64,000 nt of DNA from contig CBHYLN010000001.1 of the NCBI GenBank assembly GCA_966128725.1, positions 1-64,000 on the forward strand, written 5' to 3'. The stretch comes from JAFDZV01 sp966128725 (GTDB lineage: Bacteria; Bacteroidota; Ignavibacteria; OLB7). The notes under the pieces are model-generated. The model did not search any database, was not told the origin of the DNA, and saw only the letters and a program-made list of their open reading frames with translations. Below, one piece after another: positions 51,416 to 62,100 of the stretch (the stretch's first letter is position 1; the number at the start of each line of letters is the position of its first letter). The position numbers were made by a program, and so were the translations under genes.

Positions 51416-54400
51416 TTACCGTACCAGCCGTAGCGGCACACAGGCGGACTGTGTCTCGAACGTCAGGCAGAGGAAGTACTGCCCGGCGGGGCAGCCGCGC
51501 AGATCGGCCTGAAGTGTTGAGGCCGATGCATTACACAGGCCGCCATCCAGCACCCGCACCACACGGCCCGATTCGTCGAACATCACCAGCTCGAACTCGC
51601 CGTGGCCCGGCGTAGCAAAGGTGATGGTGGCCTGGTTGCTGGCAGGATTTGGTTCGCAGGCAACACGCAACGTGGCATCGGGCGGCGGCGTGGACGTTCC
51701 GGCATGGTACCGCGCCTCGGCGCCGGCCTCCAGATTCACCGCGCCGCGATCGATGGCATGTGCGTTTGCGCCGGCGTCGGCATCGCGCAATGGCCGCAGA
51801 TGAGCCGTACCGGCAAGCTGAACCTGCTGCGTACCGTTGGTTGCGTTGCTCGGCACATCCAGCGTCCCGCTGATCACTCCTGCGCTCGTCGGTGCGTACG
51901 ATACCTCCAGGTACTCCGTCTGCCCCGGGATCAACTCCACTCGCGGAAGGCTGCCAAGATAGAAGTCCGTCGCTACCGACACGCTCGGCGTGCCCAGCGT
52001 CAACGGCATCGTGCCCGTGTTCGTGATCATCGCCATCTGACGGACAACCTTCCCCGATGTCACCGTCCCGAAGTTCAACGACGGCGGACCGACCGCGATC
52101 GTTCGCGTCCCCGCTCGGCCCGTCAGGTTCCCGATCACGATGTCGCCGCTCCCCGTCGTCGCACGCACGATGCCCGTACGGTTGCCCGTGCTGCCGCCCG
52201 CTACCGGCGCGAACACCACCGACAGCGTCAGCTTCTCGCCTGGCTCCAGTGTGTCCGGCAACGTTGGCCACGGTGCGCTTGCATCCTGGGCGTACTCGCC
52301 CTTGTCCACTCCATCGATCTCCAGCTTCACGATCTCCAACGGCGTCTCCCGGATGTTCTCCAGTTCCACCGTCCCACGGTGCTGCTCGCTTGCGTCACCC
52401 CCGATCAGTACCTGACCGAAGTCGTGGCCCTGCATGTACAACCCTGGCTCACCCATACCGTAGAAGTCCACGTAGTACAGGCCTCGGTCCACGATCCCTT
52501 CTACCACCTGCATCGAGTCGTTCGTCTGAACACGCAGCGATGCACGACGCGATCCCTGCTGATGAGGCTGGAACCGTACCGTCATCGGAACACTTGCGCC
52601 AGGCGTGATGATCAAGTCTCCGGTCGCTGCATCCACCGTGCCAGTCGGCATCGTCTCGATCGTGAACTCCTCCACATCGCCCGATGTGAAGCGCATGTCG
52701 CGCAACGACACACGCAGATCACACTCTCCCGAGTTGTACAGCGTGTACGTCGCCGTCGAGCTGCCGTCGATCCGGGTGTTCGGGAACAACACGCCCTTCG
52801 GCGCGGCTGTGCCACCAACATCCGACAACCGACCGCCGTTGCCGCGACCGAACATGTCGAACCACAACAGGCCTTCGACCACGTTCTGATAGGGATCGAA
52901 GTTCGCGATGTTCTGTCCGTTGGTATGCAGATACAACCGCGCGAATCGCTTGTCGCGGCGCTGGGCGTTGAACGACAGGTACACCGTCCGCGTCTGGTTC
53001 CGCTGGATCTCCACCGGCCAGGTGATCGCGTTCTTCGGTGAGGTTGTCGGCAACACCGGCGGAGCCAGTGTCAGCACGTAATCCTCACGCTCCAGGAAGC
53101 CTTCGTTGTACTGATCACGCAGCAGCGGATACCGCGGCGTGCCCTGCTGGTAGGTTGTATCGGTAGCGAAGACATCGTAGCCGTACAGGCGCAGGGTATC
53201 GGCGCCCACGTTGGTCACCTGCATCGCGTAGGTGACGAACGAGCCGCCCATGCAGCTGTACTCGTTGCGGAACAACTGCGAGTTGCTGTCGAGGATCCGG
53301 CCATTGATCACGGCCTGGATGCCCGGCGCCTCGCTGAACGCGCGCAACGGGAACACACGGATCTCGCCGTCGGCATTCACCACCAACGTGTCGAGGATGA
53401 TATCGCGCCCATGCGGGGTAAACGTGATTGTTGGGCTATGCGATTGCCCTGCGGCAAGCAGTGCGCTTGATGGCGCAATGGAGTACTGGCCACCGCTGAA
53501 ACCGCGGATGGAGTACGTCACCAGCGCCGGCGGAGCAAGCGGGTTTGTGCCGATGTTGGTTACGGTAAACGGCAGTCGGCTGGCGGACGCATGGCGCTTG
53601 ATCGACAGGTTTCCGAGCAGCGTATCACCATTCCGCATTGTGGAACTACCGCCCTGCGGGACGTTGCCCGAGATTGCCAGGGTGGGCGCCCCATTGCCTG
53701 CAAGATGGTAGGTACGCGTAAAGCCGAAGGGTTCCCGCACGGTAAGGTCCGCATCGCGCCGCCCCAGCGCCGAGGGCGTGAACACGACCAGTGGGGTGGA
53801 GGCCGTTCCGAGAGCAATCGAATCGGTAGCCGGAAGCACTGCATAGTCGGCCGCGGCAGGCCCGGTGACAGTGTAGCTCAACTGCGCCGTGCGCGAGCAC
53901 CCCCCGGTGGTTACGGTCAACGGCGTGTACGACTGCCGGTTGCCGTGTATTACGGTTGCGCTCGCAAGCAGTGTGTCGCCATTCCGCATTGTGAGATTTC
54001 CACCTTGTTCCGGATTTCCGGTAACCGTGATCGCGCAGAGATCAAACGCGTATAGCCGACCGATCCCCGAGGGCGGAATCGCCGCATTGTCCGAGACATT
54101 GAAGCTGACGGAATTCGTGGTTGGCGAGATGCTGGCAAAGTTGTTGTTGCTGATCCATGCGCCCAACGTACCACCCTTGGTGACAACCGAGCCATACCAG
54201 ATCTCGAAACGGTTCGATCCTTCGTACAGCCTGATCTGAAAGCGTGTTGTTGTGGGTTTCCCTGATCCTGGATAATCCAGCACACGATACTCGATTGCCA
54301 ACACCCGGCTGCCGGGCGTACCGGTTGTGATGTACGACACCGAGCCGTCGAGCCCGGTATGAAGATCGTTCCACAAGCCCACAATCACCGGCGCGGTGAA

Positions 54401-54748
54401 CGTCGCCGATTGGAAGGAGCCGCGAGGCGTTCTGCCCGGGGTTGCGCCCAGACCGATGAACCCGTTCGTGCATGTCCAGAACTGCGTGTAATCGATCCCG
54501 TTAAATCGGAATGCAAAACCGATGCTGAACGGGCCGCCGATGGCATCGTCGACGCCGGCAAGCAGTGCCGTGCTGGCGCCTGTCATGTCGGCCGCGCTGC
54601 CCGTGGATGAAGAAAAGACATAGGTGGAAAGGGGCTGCCCCCGAAGCGGCAACGCTGCCGCGATAACACTCGCCGTTAGAAGAATCACCACGGCAACACC
54701 ATGGCGGGCGTGATAGGCCCACCACCTTCTGAAATCGTCTCTCTGCAT
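51416..54748 (-). CDS. Giant exported choice-of-anchor-D protein with sorting domain (array member 1)
   Basis: This is a protein of about 1110 residues. The signal peptide core lies at about 16-34 (VAVVILLTASVIAAALP). An N-terminal beta domain follows (YTQFWTCTNGFIGLGATPGR; FQIRLYEGSNRFEIWYGSVV), then tandem 'NPEQGG.LTMRNGDTLL' choice-of-anchor-D-like units. The central module begins near DTLVVNADGEIRVFP and ends at VQLAGTA, and its DNA is identical over about 1.5 kb to that of the neighbouring gene. The C-terminal sorting domain (ACEPNPASNQATITFATPGH to CVPLRLVR) is unlike those of the other members. It is probably a surface structural protein or adhesin. The start at 54748 has GGGGA seven bases upstream; ATG 54772 is an alternative. 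The exact role is unknown. Confidence 0.8.
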   Translation of the reverse strand: MQRDDFRRWWAYHARHGVAVVILLTASVIAAALPLRGQPLSTYVFSSSTGSAADMTGASTALLAGVDDAIGGPFSIGFAFRFNGIDYTQFWTCTNGFIGLGATPGRTPRGSFQSATFTAPVIVGLWNDLHTGLDGSVSYITTGTPGSRVLAIEYRVLDYPGSGKPTTTRFQIRLYEGSNRFEIWYGSVVTKGGTLGAWISNNNFASISPTTNSVSFNVSDNAAIPPSGIGRLYAFDLCAITVTGNPEQGGNLTMRNGDTLLASATVIHGNRQSYTPLTVTTGGCSRTAQLSYTVTGPAAADYAVLPATDSIALGTASTPLVVFTPSALGRRDADLTVREPFGFTRTYHLAGNGAPTLAISGNVPQGGSSTMRNGDTLLGNLSIKRHASASRLPFTVTNIGTNPLAPPALVTYSIRGFSGGQYSIAPSSALLAAGQSHSPTITFTPHGRDIILDTLVVNADGEIRVFPLRAFSEAPGIQAVINGRILDSNSQLFRNEYSCMGGSFVTYAMQVTNVGADTLRLYGYDVFATDTTYQQGTPRYPLLRDQYNEGFLEREDYVLTLAPPVLPTTSPKNAITWPVEIQRNQTRTVYLSFNAQRRDKRFARLYLHTNGQNIANFDPYQNVVEGLLWFDMFGRGNGGRLSDVGGTAAPKGVLFPNTRIDGSSTATYTLYNSGECDLRVSLRDMRFTSGDVEEFTIETMPTGTVDAATGDLIITPGASVPMTVRFQPHQQGSRRASLRVQTNDSMQVVEGIVDRGLYYVDFYGMGEPGLYMQGHDFGQVLIGGDASEQHRGTVELENIRETPLEIVKLEIDGVDKGEYAQDASAPWPTLPDTLEPGEKLTLSVVFAPVAGGSTGNRTGIVRATTGSGDIVIGNLTGRAGTRTIAVGPPSLNFGTVTSGKVVRQMAMITNTGTMPLTLGTPSVSVATDFYLGSLPRVELIPGQTEYLEVSYAPTSAGVISGTLDVPSNATNGTQQVQLAGTAHLRPLRDADAGANAHAIDRGAVNLEAGAEARYHAGTSTPPPDATLRVACEPNPASNQATITFATPGHGEFELVMFDESGRVVRVLDGGLCNASASTLQADLRGCPAGQYFLCLTFETQSACVPLRLVR
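51891..53389 (-). repeat. 1.5-kb module identical to the one in the adjacent gene, copy 1
   Basis: This sequence is identical, as far as I can see by eye, to 55534-57032 (constant offset 3643). Similarity continues to 51805 with three mismatches (51833, 51842, 51890). It ends sharply at 53390. It lies inside a coding region, with no synonymous differences seen. Confidence 0.9.
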
Positions 54749-55067
54749 GGGTCTGTCCCCGAATGAATGCATGGTACAACCGCGTGCCACTGCAAACACA
54801 GTGCACGCCCCATAGGTCTCCATTCGTACATGTGCATACGTATACAATGGAGAGGTGCGCCATCCAACCCCGCAGAGAGTACGGATATGGTGCCAGCACA
54901 AAGATACGACATTTGTACAAGTTTGATATCGGCATTTTGTCCCAGGCGTGTGCCGCCTCCCCCAAAAAACACGAGCGGCTCGGATTGCTCCGAGCCGCTC
55001 GTTCAACAGCTCCCTAGGATTGTTCGCTGAAAGGGCCTGCTCAGCAGGCGGCTTCAGCGACCATGGG
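54749..55067. other. 319-bp gap between array members 1 and 2
   Basis: It holds the upstream region of array member 1 and, next to member 2, a terminator at 54971-55002. No gene is seen. Confidence 0.55.
54971..55002 (-). terminator. Intrinsic terminator of array member 2
   Basis: ACGAGCGGCTCGGA (54971-54984) is exactly complementary to 54989-55002, with a TTGC loop. It is followed on the minus strand by GTTTTTTGGG. Confidence 0.88.
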
Positions 55068-58000
55068 TCATCGTGCTACCGTCAACGTCCGATCCAACGC
55101 GTGCCCATTCGACATCAGTCGGTAGTGGTACACACCGTTGGCAAGGCCGCTAACGTTCACGCGCAGCGTTGTCTGGCCTGCTTCGCGCGTGCCCTCGTCG
55201 AGCATCCGAACCAGGCGCCCGTTGCCGTCGTACAGTGCCAATGTCATGGCGCCGCGCACCGGCAGCGTGTAGGCGATTTCCACCAGGTCACGAGCCGGGT
55301 TCGGCACGCTCTGCATAAGCGCCATGCCGCTGGCATCACGAACCCCGCTTACGCCGGCAACACTGAACACCTCCAGACCGTTGCCAACGCTTCCGTTTCC
55401 ACGGATCGCGACTGCTGGATCGTCGTTACGGCCACGGGTGCGAACGGCCGTACCGGCAAGCTGAACCTGCTGCGTGCCGTTGGTCGCGTTGCTCGGCACA
55501 TCCAGCGTCCCGCTGATCACTCCTGCGCTCGTTGGTGCGTACGATACCTCCAGGTACTCCGTCTGCCCCGGGATCAACTCCACTCGCGGAAGGCTGCCAA
55601 GATAGAAGTCCGTCGCTACCGACACGCTCGGCGTGCCCAGCGTCAACGGCATCGTGCCCGTGTTCGTGATCATCGCCATCTGACGGACAACCTTCCCCGA
55701 TGTCACCGTCCCGAAGTTCAACGACGGCGGACCGACCGCGATCGTTCGCGTCCCCGCTCGGCCCGTCAGGTTCCCGATCACGATGTCGCCGCTCCCCGTC
55801 GTCGCACGCACGATGCCCGTACGGTTGCCCGTGCTGCCGCCCGCTACCGGCGCGAACACCACCGACAGCGTCAGCTTCTCGCCTGGCTCCAGTGTGTCCG
55901 GCAACGTTGGCCACGGTGCGCTTGCATCCTGGGCGTACTCGCCCTTGTCCACTCCATCGATCTCCAGCTTCACGATCTCCAACGGCGTCTCCCGGATGTT
56001 CTCCAGTTCCACCGTCCCACGGTGCTGCTCGCTTGCGTCACCCCCGATCAGTACCTGACCGAAGTCGTGGCCCTGCATGTACAACCCTGGCTCACCCATA
56101 CCGTAGAAGTCCACGTAGTACAGGCCTCGGTCCACGATCCCTTCTACCACCTGCATCGAGTCGTTCGTCTGAACACGCAGCGATGCACGACGCGATCCCT
56201 GCTGATGAGGCTGGAACCGTACCGTCATCGGAACACTTGCGCCAGGCGTGATGATCAAGTCTCCGGTCGCTGCATCCACCGTGCCAGTCGGCATCGTCTC
56301 GATCGTGAACTCCTCCACATCGCCCGATGTGAAGCGCATGTCGCGCAACGACACACGCAGATCACACTCTCCCGAGTTGTACAGCGTGTACGTCGCCGTC
56401 GAGCTGCCGTCGATCCGGGTGTTCGGGAACAACACGCCCTTCGGCGCGGCTGTGCCACCAACATCCGACAACCGACCGCCGTTGCCGCGACCGAACATGT
56501 CGAACCACAACAGGCCTTCGACCACGTTCTGATAGGGATCGAAGTTCGCGATGTTCTGTCCGTTGGTATGCAGATACAACCGCGCGAATCGCTTGTCGCG
56601 GCGCTGGGCGTTGAACGACAGGTACACCGTCCGCGTCTGGTTCCGCTGGATCTCCACCGGCCAGGTGATCGCGTTCTTCGGTGAGGTTGTCGGCAACACC
56701 GGCGGAGCCAGTGTCAGCACGTAATCCTCACGCTCCAGGAAGCCTTCGTTGTACTGATCACGCAGCAGCGGATACCGCGGCGTGCCCTGCTGGTAGGTTG
56801 TATCGGTAGCGAAGACATCGTAGCCGTACAGGCGCAGGGTATCGGCGCCCACGTTGGTCACCTGCATCGCGTAGGTGACGAACGAGCCGCCCATGCAGCT
56901 GTACTCGTTGCGGAACAACTGCGAGTTGCTGTCGAGGATCCGGCCATTGATCACGGCCTGGATGCCCGGCGCCTCGCTGAACGCGCGCAACGGGAACACA
57001 CGGATCTCGCCGTCGGCATTCACCACCAACGTATCAAGGACGGTGCCGATCGAGGTTGGATGGAATGTCAGTACGGGCGTATTCGATTGCCCGGCAGTAA
57101 GCGCTGCATTGGACGGCGAGATGGAATACTGGCCACCGCTGAAGCCGCGGATGGAGTACGTCACCGGTGCGGCCGGTGCTTCTACGTTCGGGCTGATGTT
57201 CGTCAGCATGAACGGTGTCAGGTTCACCGTTGCATATCGCTTGATGGAGATGTTTCCAAGCAGCGTGTCACCGTTCTTCATTGTGGAGGTACCGCCCTGA
57301 GGAACGTTGCCAGTATAGGCAAGACGCGGAGCGCCTGTCGCAGCCAGATAATAGGTGCGAAGGAAGCTGCTAGGCCCGGAGACTGTGAGTACCGCAACAC
57401 GCTTGCCTGTAGCCGACGGCGAGAACGTAATTGTCGGCACCGACGTATTGCCGGGAGTCACCGAGGGATTGGTTGGCGAGATCGAGTAGTCGGCAGCAGC
57501 CGCACCCGATATCGTATACGTCAGGTTTGCCGACGGGGCGCAGCCGGACGGTGTGATCGTGTACGGTGTGTAGTTGCCGCTGGAGCCACGCATCACGGAG
57601 ATACCAGTCATCAGCGAATCGAAGCTGGCCATCGCGGCGGTGCCACCCTGAGCGACATTGCCGCTGATGCTGATGGTGCAGAGATCGAACGCAAACATGC
57701 GATTGATGCCCGACGGCGGAACGGCCGAGCCGTTCGACGTCACATAGCTCACCGTATTGGTAGCGGGCGAGATGCTGGCGAAGTTGGAGTTGCTGATCCA
57801 GGCACCAACCGTGCCGCCGGCAGTGGTCACGTTGCCGTACCAGATGTCGAAGCGATTCGATCCTTCGTACAGGCGAATCTGGAACGTCGTGTTCGTCGGC
57901 TGGCCCGAGCCCGGATAGTCTCGCACCTTCCACTCAACGGTGAGCACTCGGCTGCCGATCGAACCGGTGGTAAGGTACTGCACGTACCCGTCGTTGCCGG

Positions 58001-58379
58001 TATGCAGGTCGCGCCAAAGAGCTGCAATAACTGGTGCCGCAAACGACGCGCTCTGGAACGAGCCGCTGAGGTATGAGCCCGGGCTGCCGGACCCAAGCCC
58101 AATGTAACCGTTCGACGATGCCCAGAACTGAGTATAATTTGTTCCGTTAAAGACAAAGGTGAAGCCTATGCTATAGGCGCCCGATACGCCGTCGTCAACG
58201 CCCGTACCGTAAATCGTCGAAGCTCCGGCCATACTATTCTGCGTGCCCGTGCCGGCAGAGAAGGAGTATGTGGAGAGTGCCTGCGCATGCGCAACTTGTG
58301 CTCCGAGCAATAGGAGGGCAGCCGCTACGAGCGCGAGTACGGGCCGCGCCCGTTGTACTCCGTCGCGAAAGAATCTCAT
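55068..58379 (-). CDS. Giant exported choice-of-anchor-D protein with sorting domain (array member 2)
   Basis: This is an 1103-residue protein with signal peptide about 1-32 (ending AQVAHAQ). The N-terminal domain (about 33-210) has YTQFWASSNGYIGLGSGSPG and FQIRLYEGSNRFDIWYGNVT. Repeated anchor units follow (AQGGTAAMASFDSLMTG; PQGGTSTMKNGDTLLGN), then the central module shared at DNA level with member 1. The linker VRTRGRNDDPAVAIRGNGSV and a sorting domain (QSVPNPARDLVEIAYTLPVR to HALDRTLTVAR) are very like those of member 3. AGGAG lies eight bases before the ATG. Its own terminator suggests a single-gene transcript. It is presumably displayed on or released from the surface; function unknown. 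Confidence 0.82.
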   Translation of the reverse strand: MRFFRDGVQRARPVLALVAAALLLLGAQVAHAQALSTYSFSAGTGTQNSMAGASTIYGTGVDDGVSGAYSIGFTFVFNGTNYTQFWASSNGYIGLGSGSPGSYLSGSFQSASFAAPVIAALWRDLHTGNDGYVQYLTTGSIGSRVLTVEWKVRDYPGSGQPTNTTFQIRLYEGSNRFDIWYGNVTTAGGTVGAWISNSNFASISPATNTVSYVTSNGSAVPPSGINRMFAFDLCTISISGNVAQGGTAAMASFDSLMTGISVMRGSSGNYTPYTITPSGCAPSANLTYTISGAAAADYSISPTNPSVTPGNTSVPTITFSPSATGKRVAVLTVSGPSSFLRTYYLAATGAPRLAYTGNVPQGGTSTMKNGDTLLGNISIKRYATVNLTPFMLTNISPNVEAPAAPVTYSIRGFSGGQYSISPSNAALTAGQSNTPVLTFHPTSIGTVLDTLVVNADGEIRVFPLRAFSEAPGIQAVINGRILDSNSQLFRNEYSCMGGSFVTYAMQVTNVGADTLRLYGYDVFATDTTYQQGTPRYPLLRDQYNEGFLEREDYVLTLAPPVLPTTSPKNAITWPVEIQRNQTRTVYLSFNAQRRDKRFARLYLHTNGQNIANFDPYQNVVEGLLWFDMFGRGNGGRLSDVGGTAAPKGVLFPNTRIDGSSTATYTLYNSGECDLRVSLRDMRFTSGDVEEFTIETMPTGTVDAATGDLIITPGASVPMTVRFQPHQQGSRRASLRVQTNDSMQVVEGIVDRGLYYVDFYGMGEPGLYMQGHDFGQVLIGGDASEQHRGTVELENIRETPLEIVKLEIDGVDKGEYAQDASAPWPTLPDTLEPGEKLTLSVVFAPVAGGSTGNRTGIVRATTGSGDIVIGNLTGRAGTRTIAVGPPSLNFGTVTSGKVVRQMAMITNTGTMPLTLGTPSVSVATDFYLGSLPRVELIPGQTEYLEVSYAPTSAGVISGTLDVPSNATNGTQQVQLAGTAVRTRGRNDDPAVAIRGNGSVGNGLEVFSVAGVSGVRDASGMALMQSVPNPARDLVEIAYTLPVRGAMTLALYDGNGRLVRMLDEGTREAGQTTLRVNVSGLANGVYHYRLMSNGHALDRTLTVAR
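55534..57032 (-). repeat. 1.5-kb module identical to the one in the adjacent gene, copy 2
   Basis: This is the counterpart of 51891-53389. Beyond 57033 the two genes remain homologous but clearly diverged. Beyond 55448 on the other side they become unrelated. Confidence 0.9.
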
Positions 58380-58967
58380 GTGGGTATCTCCTGGATACAA
58401 ACTGTATAGATGCACCGCGCCGATCCGGCAGTACCGAGTCGGGCCCTTCTTGGTTTCTATCTAGTTCGGCATACGTATTTCGAACCAGTCGCACTCCAAA
58501 GCTCCTCGGCGTGCCGGTTCATTATCTCTTCCCACTCCGCCTCATCACGTTCGATCTTTCCGCCAATGGCGGCTACACCAGGTCTCGGCGAAGCAGCCAA
58601 CGAATCGCGGAGCTATCACCAATGCAGAACTTGGTTCTGTGCTGTCAAGCACGAGCAGCCCGCGTTGGTGTACAACACCAGCACCTCGTTTGTTCCCAAA
58701 CGGGCAAAGACAGCAATAGCTGCCGTGCTCTGAGGCCGTCCTCCTCCTAGGTTTTGGAGCACGGACATTTCATGCACGGCATACTCCGCAACCGAATTGC
58801 GGCAGCCGCCGACGTTGCAGGTTTTACAGGGGTCGCAGAGCGATTACATCACCAACATGTAATCGTTTCAGACCCGTCCGATGGACGAGACACCGCACAG
58901 TGTGCATCCGTCTCGCACGATACCGGTACGTGGAGTTAGGGTGTGTATCAGGGTGATTTCCGTTGCC

Positions 58968-58996
58968 ATTATAACAAAGTATCGGGCCGAATCCAA
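58968..58996 (-). promoter_or_regulatory. Candidate sigma-70-type promoter
   Basis: On the minus strand, TTGGAT (58991-58996) and a perfect TATAAT (58968-58973) are separated by 17 bp. Transcription would proceed towards array member 2, leaving a leader of about 580 bases or a separate small RNA. It matches by pattern only. Confidence 0.3.
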
Positions 58997-59045
58997 TAAC
59001 GTAATCCGATCCAGTCTGAAACGAAGTGTGGGAAGGAACAAACGA

Positions 59046-59080
59046 ACGAAGGCGATCCGAGATACTCGGATCGCCTTCGT
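59046..59080 (-). terminator. Intrinsic terminator of array member 3
   Basis: ACGAAGGCGATCCGAG (59046-59061) is exactly complementary to 59065-59080 with a three-base loop. It lies about 50 bp beyond the stop of member 3. Confidence 0.85.
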
Positions 59081-59128
59081 GGCATCGTCTTTGTAAAGCC
59101 TCGCCCCGGCCGCAACCGGATTCCGACG

Positions 59129-62100
59129 TTACTTTACAACTGTCAATGTGCGGTCCAGAACGCTACCGCCGGCTGTCAGACGGTAGTGGTACACACCGCT
59201 GGCAAGCCCGCTTACATCCACACGCACGCTGCCTTCGCCCCGATCATGCACGCCGCTTTGCAGCACGCGCACAAGGCGTCCCTGCGCATCGTACAGGCCA
59301 AGCTGCATCTGTGAACGAACCGGGAGCACAAATCCGATTTCAACAACATCGTGCGCCGGATTCGGCACGCTCTGCATCAGGGCCATGCCATTTGCATCGC
59401 GTACACCGCTGACACCGGCAGCGCTGAAGGCTTCGATTCCGTTGCCGACCGGGCCGCCATTACCACGAACCGCGATCGATGGATCATCGAAACGGCCACG
59501 CGTACGAACGGCGGTACCATTCACCGAAATCTGCTGCGTTCCGTTTGTCGCATTGCTGGTAATGTCCACAGTACCGTTCGACGTACCGGCGCCTGATGGT
59601 TCGTACGTGAACTCGAGCACCTCTTCCTGACCAGGGATCAGGTCCATACGGGCCAGAGCCGAAACCGCGAAGTCGGCCGGCGGAGTGGAGACGCCCTTGA
59701 TCTTCATGGGCATCGTTCCCGTGTTCTTGATCTTCACACTCTGGCGCGACTGCTTGCCCACCGAGAGCGGACCAAACGTAAGCGACAGCGGCGTCACTTC
59801 GATGGTACGCGTGCCGGCTACACCAGTAAGCGGAGCGTAGATCGTGTCGCCATTTACCGTGGTGAACCTGACGGCCGCCGTACGCGGGCCAGGCAAACCA
59901 CCGGTGCGAGGTGCGAACTCGATACCGAGTTGCAGAATCTGGCCGCCCTGAATCACGTACGGATACTTTACGGGCCATGGCTTCAACGGATCGGCGTTGA
60001 ATTCAAGCGAATCAACTCCGACAAGCTTGATCTGAGTGATCAACACCGGACCGTTCTGTGTGTTACGCAGGCGCACAACACCATGGGTATGCTCGCTTGC
60101 ATCGCCGCCAATGAGGGCCGTGCCCAGATCCGCGCCTTCAGGATACAGATCCTGCTTGCCCGTGCCGTACAGATCAACGTAATACACGCCACGCTCCACC
60201 ACACCGGCAATCTCGCTGGTCGAGTCGTTGGTCCGCACGCGAATGCTTGCGCGACGCGAATCGATCTGTACCGGCTTGAACCGAACCGTGATGCTGGTTG
60301 ACGTGCCAGGTGCAAGAAGCAGATCGCCGGTAGCGGGATCGGTCCTTGTTCCGTTTGGCGGGCTTACGATCGAGAACTCGTTCACGTCGCCCGAGGTAAT
60401 CTCGAAACGCGCCAGCGAGATACGCAGATCGCACTGCCCGGTATTCCACAACTGGAATGTGGTATCACGGGTTTCACCAATCGGCGTGACCGGGAAGGTG
60501 ATAGGCTGCACAGGACCACCATTGCTGGTGCCTGCAAGATGCCCGCCAACACCACGACCGAACAGGTCAACACGAAGCACGCCAATCGTATTCAATCCGC
60601 TTGTGTCGGGCGATACCTGGTTGTAGGCGTTCGTCCGCATGATCAAGCGGGCAAATCTGCGGTTCGGACGCTGCGCCACAAACGTCAGATAATAACGGAC
60701 GGTCTGTCCCGGCTGGATCACGATCGGGAACGTTGCCGGTGCGTTTGCGTTGATCGGTGCGGCACCTGGCGTCGGGCTGAATCGGTAATCCTTCGACAAC
60801 ACGAGATTACCCGATGACCGTGCAAACGGGTAGCGCGGCGCTCCCTGACGGAACACGGTATCGAGCTGATAAACGCTGACACCCCAGATGGTATCGGCAA
60901 CGAAGTTCGGATTGCTGAGGTCCAGCGGATAGGTTACATACTGCTCACCGCTGCAGGAATAGGTATTGACGTACAGCAGACTGCTGGAGTCAATACGCGT
61001 ACTGCCCGTGAAGACGTTCAGCTCAGGGAATGCCGCTGCGGCATACAGAACGTATGTGCGGCTCTGACCGTCGGCAGCAACAGTAAGCTGTGCCGACTGC
61101 GGCCCCAACGACGACGGAAGTGGCGTGAACGCGATGGTTGGCGTATTGGATTGTCCCGAGCCGAGCGTTGCGTTCGGAATGATCGTGTACTGCCCGCTTC
61201 CTCCTGTGATCGTGTAGGTCACGTTCATCGAGGAAAGGTTCATCGTGCTTGTATTCGAGGTTGTGAACGGCTGGAAGTTCGCCGTCGATCCCCGGATTCC
61301 GAACTTGCCCTTCAGCAATGTGTCCAGATTGGTCATTGCCGGGGTACCACCCTGCGCCGGATTGCCAGTGATCTGGAATCGCGCCGTGCCGGTACCTGCG
61401 ATGGTAAAGATGACCGAACACCCGATGGTGTTGTCGGTAACAGTCAGGAACGCCTGCCGCGCGCCAATAGCGCTTGGTCGGAAGATGATGGTGCTGTTAA
61501 CCGTCCCACCGGCGACGATCGCGCCTGCATCGGTTTGATTGCCCGTGGACAGGAAGCGGTAGTCGGTAGCCGCCGGACCGCTGATCGTCATCGTGTAGTT
61601 GTGGCTTGGGCAGCTTCCCGCAGGGAAGTTGAGCGAGAATGCCGCATTCGACGTTTCGTCGCCGAGTTTCACGTTCTGCCCAACCAGAAGGCTGTCGCCA
61701 GGCGCCATCGATGGCGTCGCCAGCGGAGCATTGCCGATGCGACGGATATAGCAGGGCGTGAACGCATACACCGTGCCGGCGGGAATGAGCGCGACGTGCT
61801 GTGCGATGGCGTTGTTCGACGTCACCGAGCTGACCGTTGCCGTTCCGCCGGATGGCGTTACGCTGAGGAAGTTCGTGGTGCCGTTGGCGATGCCAATCGT
61901 CGCGGCCGTCGCCTGGCCCGAGGATGCCCAGAGCGAACCGTAATGGAACTCGATCTTGTTGGTTCCCTCGTACAGGCGCACCTGATAACGATTCATCGTG
62001 AGGCCACAACCGGCCCACCAGAACGAGTTGGCAATGTCGGCGACCTGCGTGTTGAACTCCACGGTCAACACACGGTTCGGCGCCGTGCCGCTCAGCGCAT

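Larger units (their letters stand above)
58380..59128. other. 749-bp gap between array members 2 and 3
   Basis: No plausible protein gene is seen. It contains a small perfect hairpin CGATTACAT/ATGTAATCG (58841-58849/58857-58865) followed by TTT, a candidate promoter (58968-58996, minus strand) and the terminator of member 3 (59046-59080). It is much longer than the other spacers of the array. Confidence 0.5.

Noticed and set aside
51602..53041. Long + strand open frame (479 codons) and its counterpart ending at 56684
   Set aside because: They lie antisense to the giant surface-protein genes, in sequence that is clearly coding on the minus strand. Their Arg/His-rich translations have no family motif. 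They share the same C-terminus only because the underlying DNA is duplicated.
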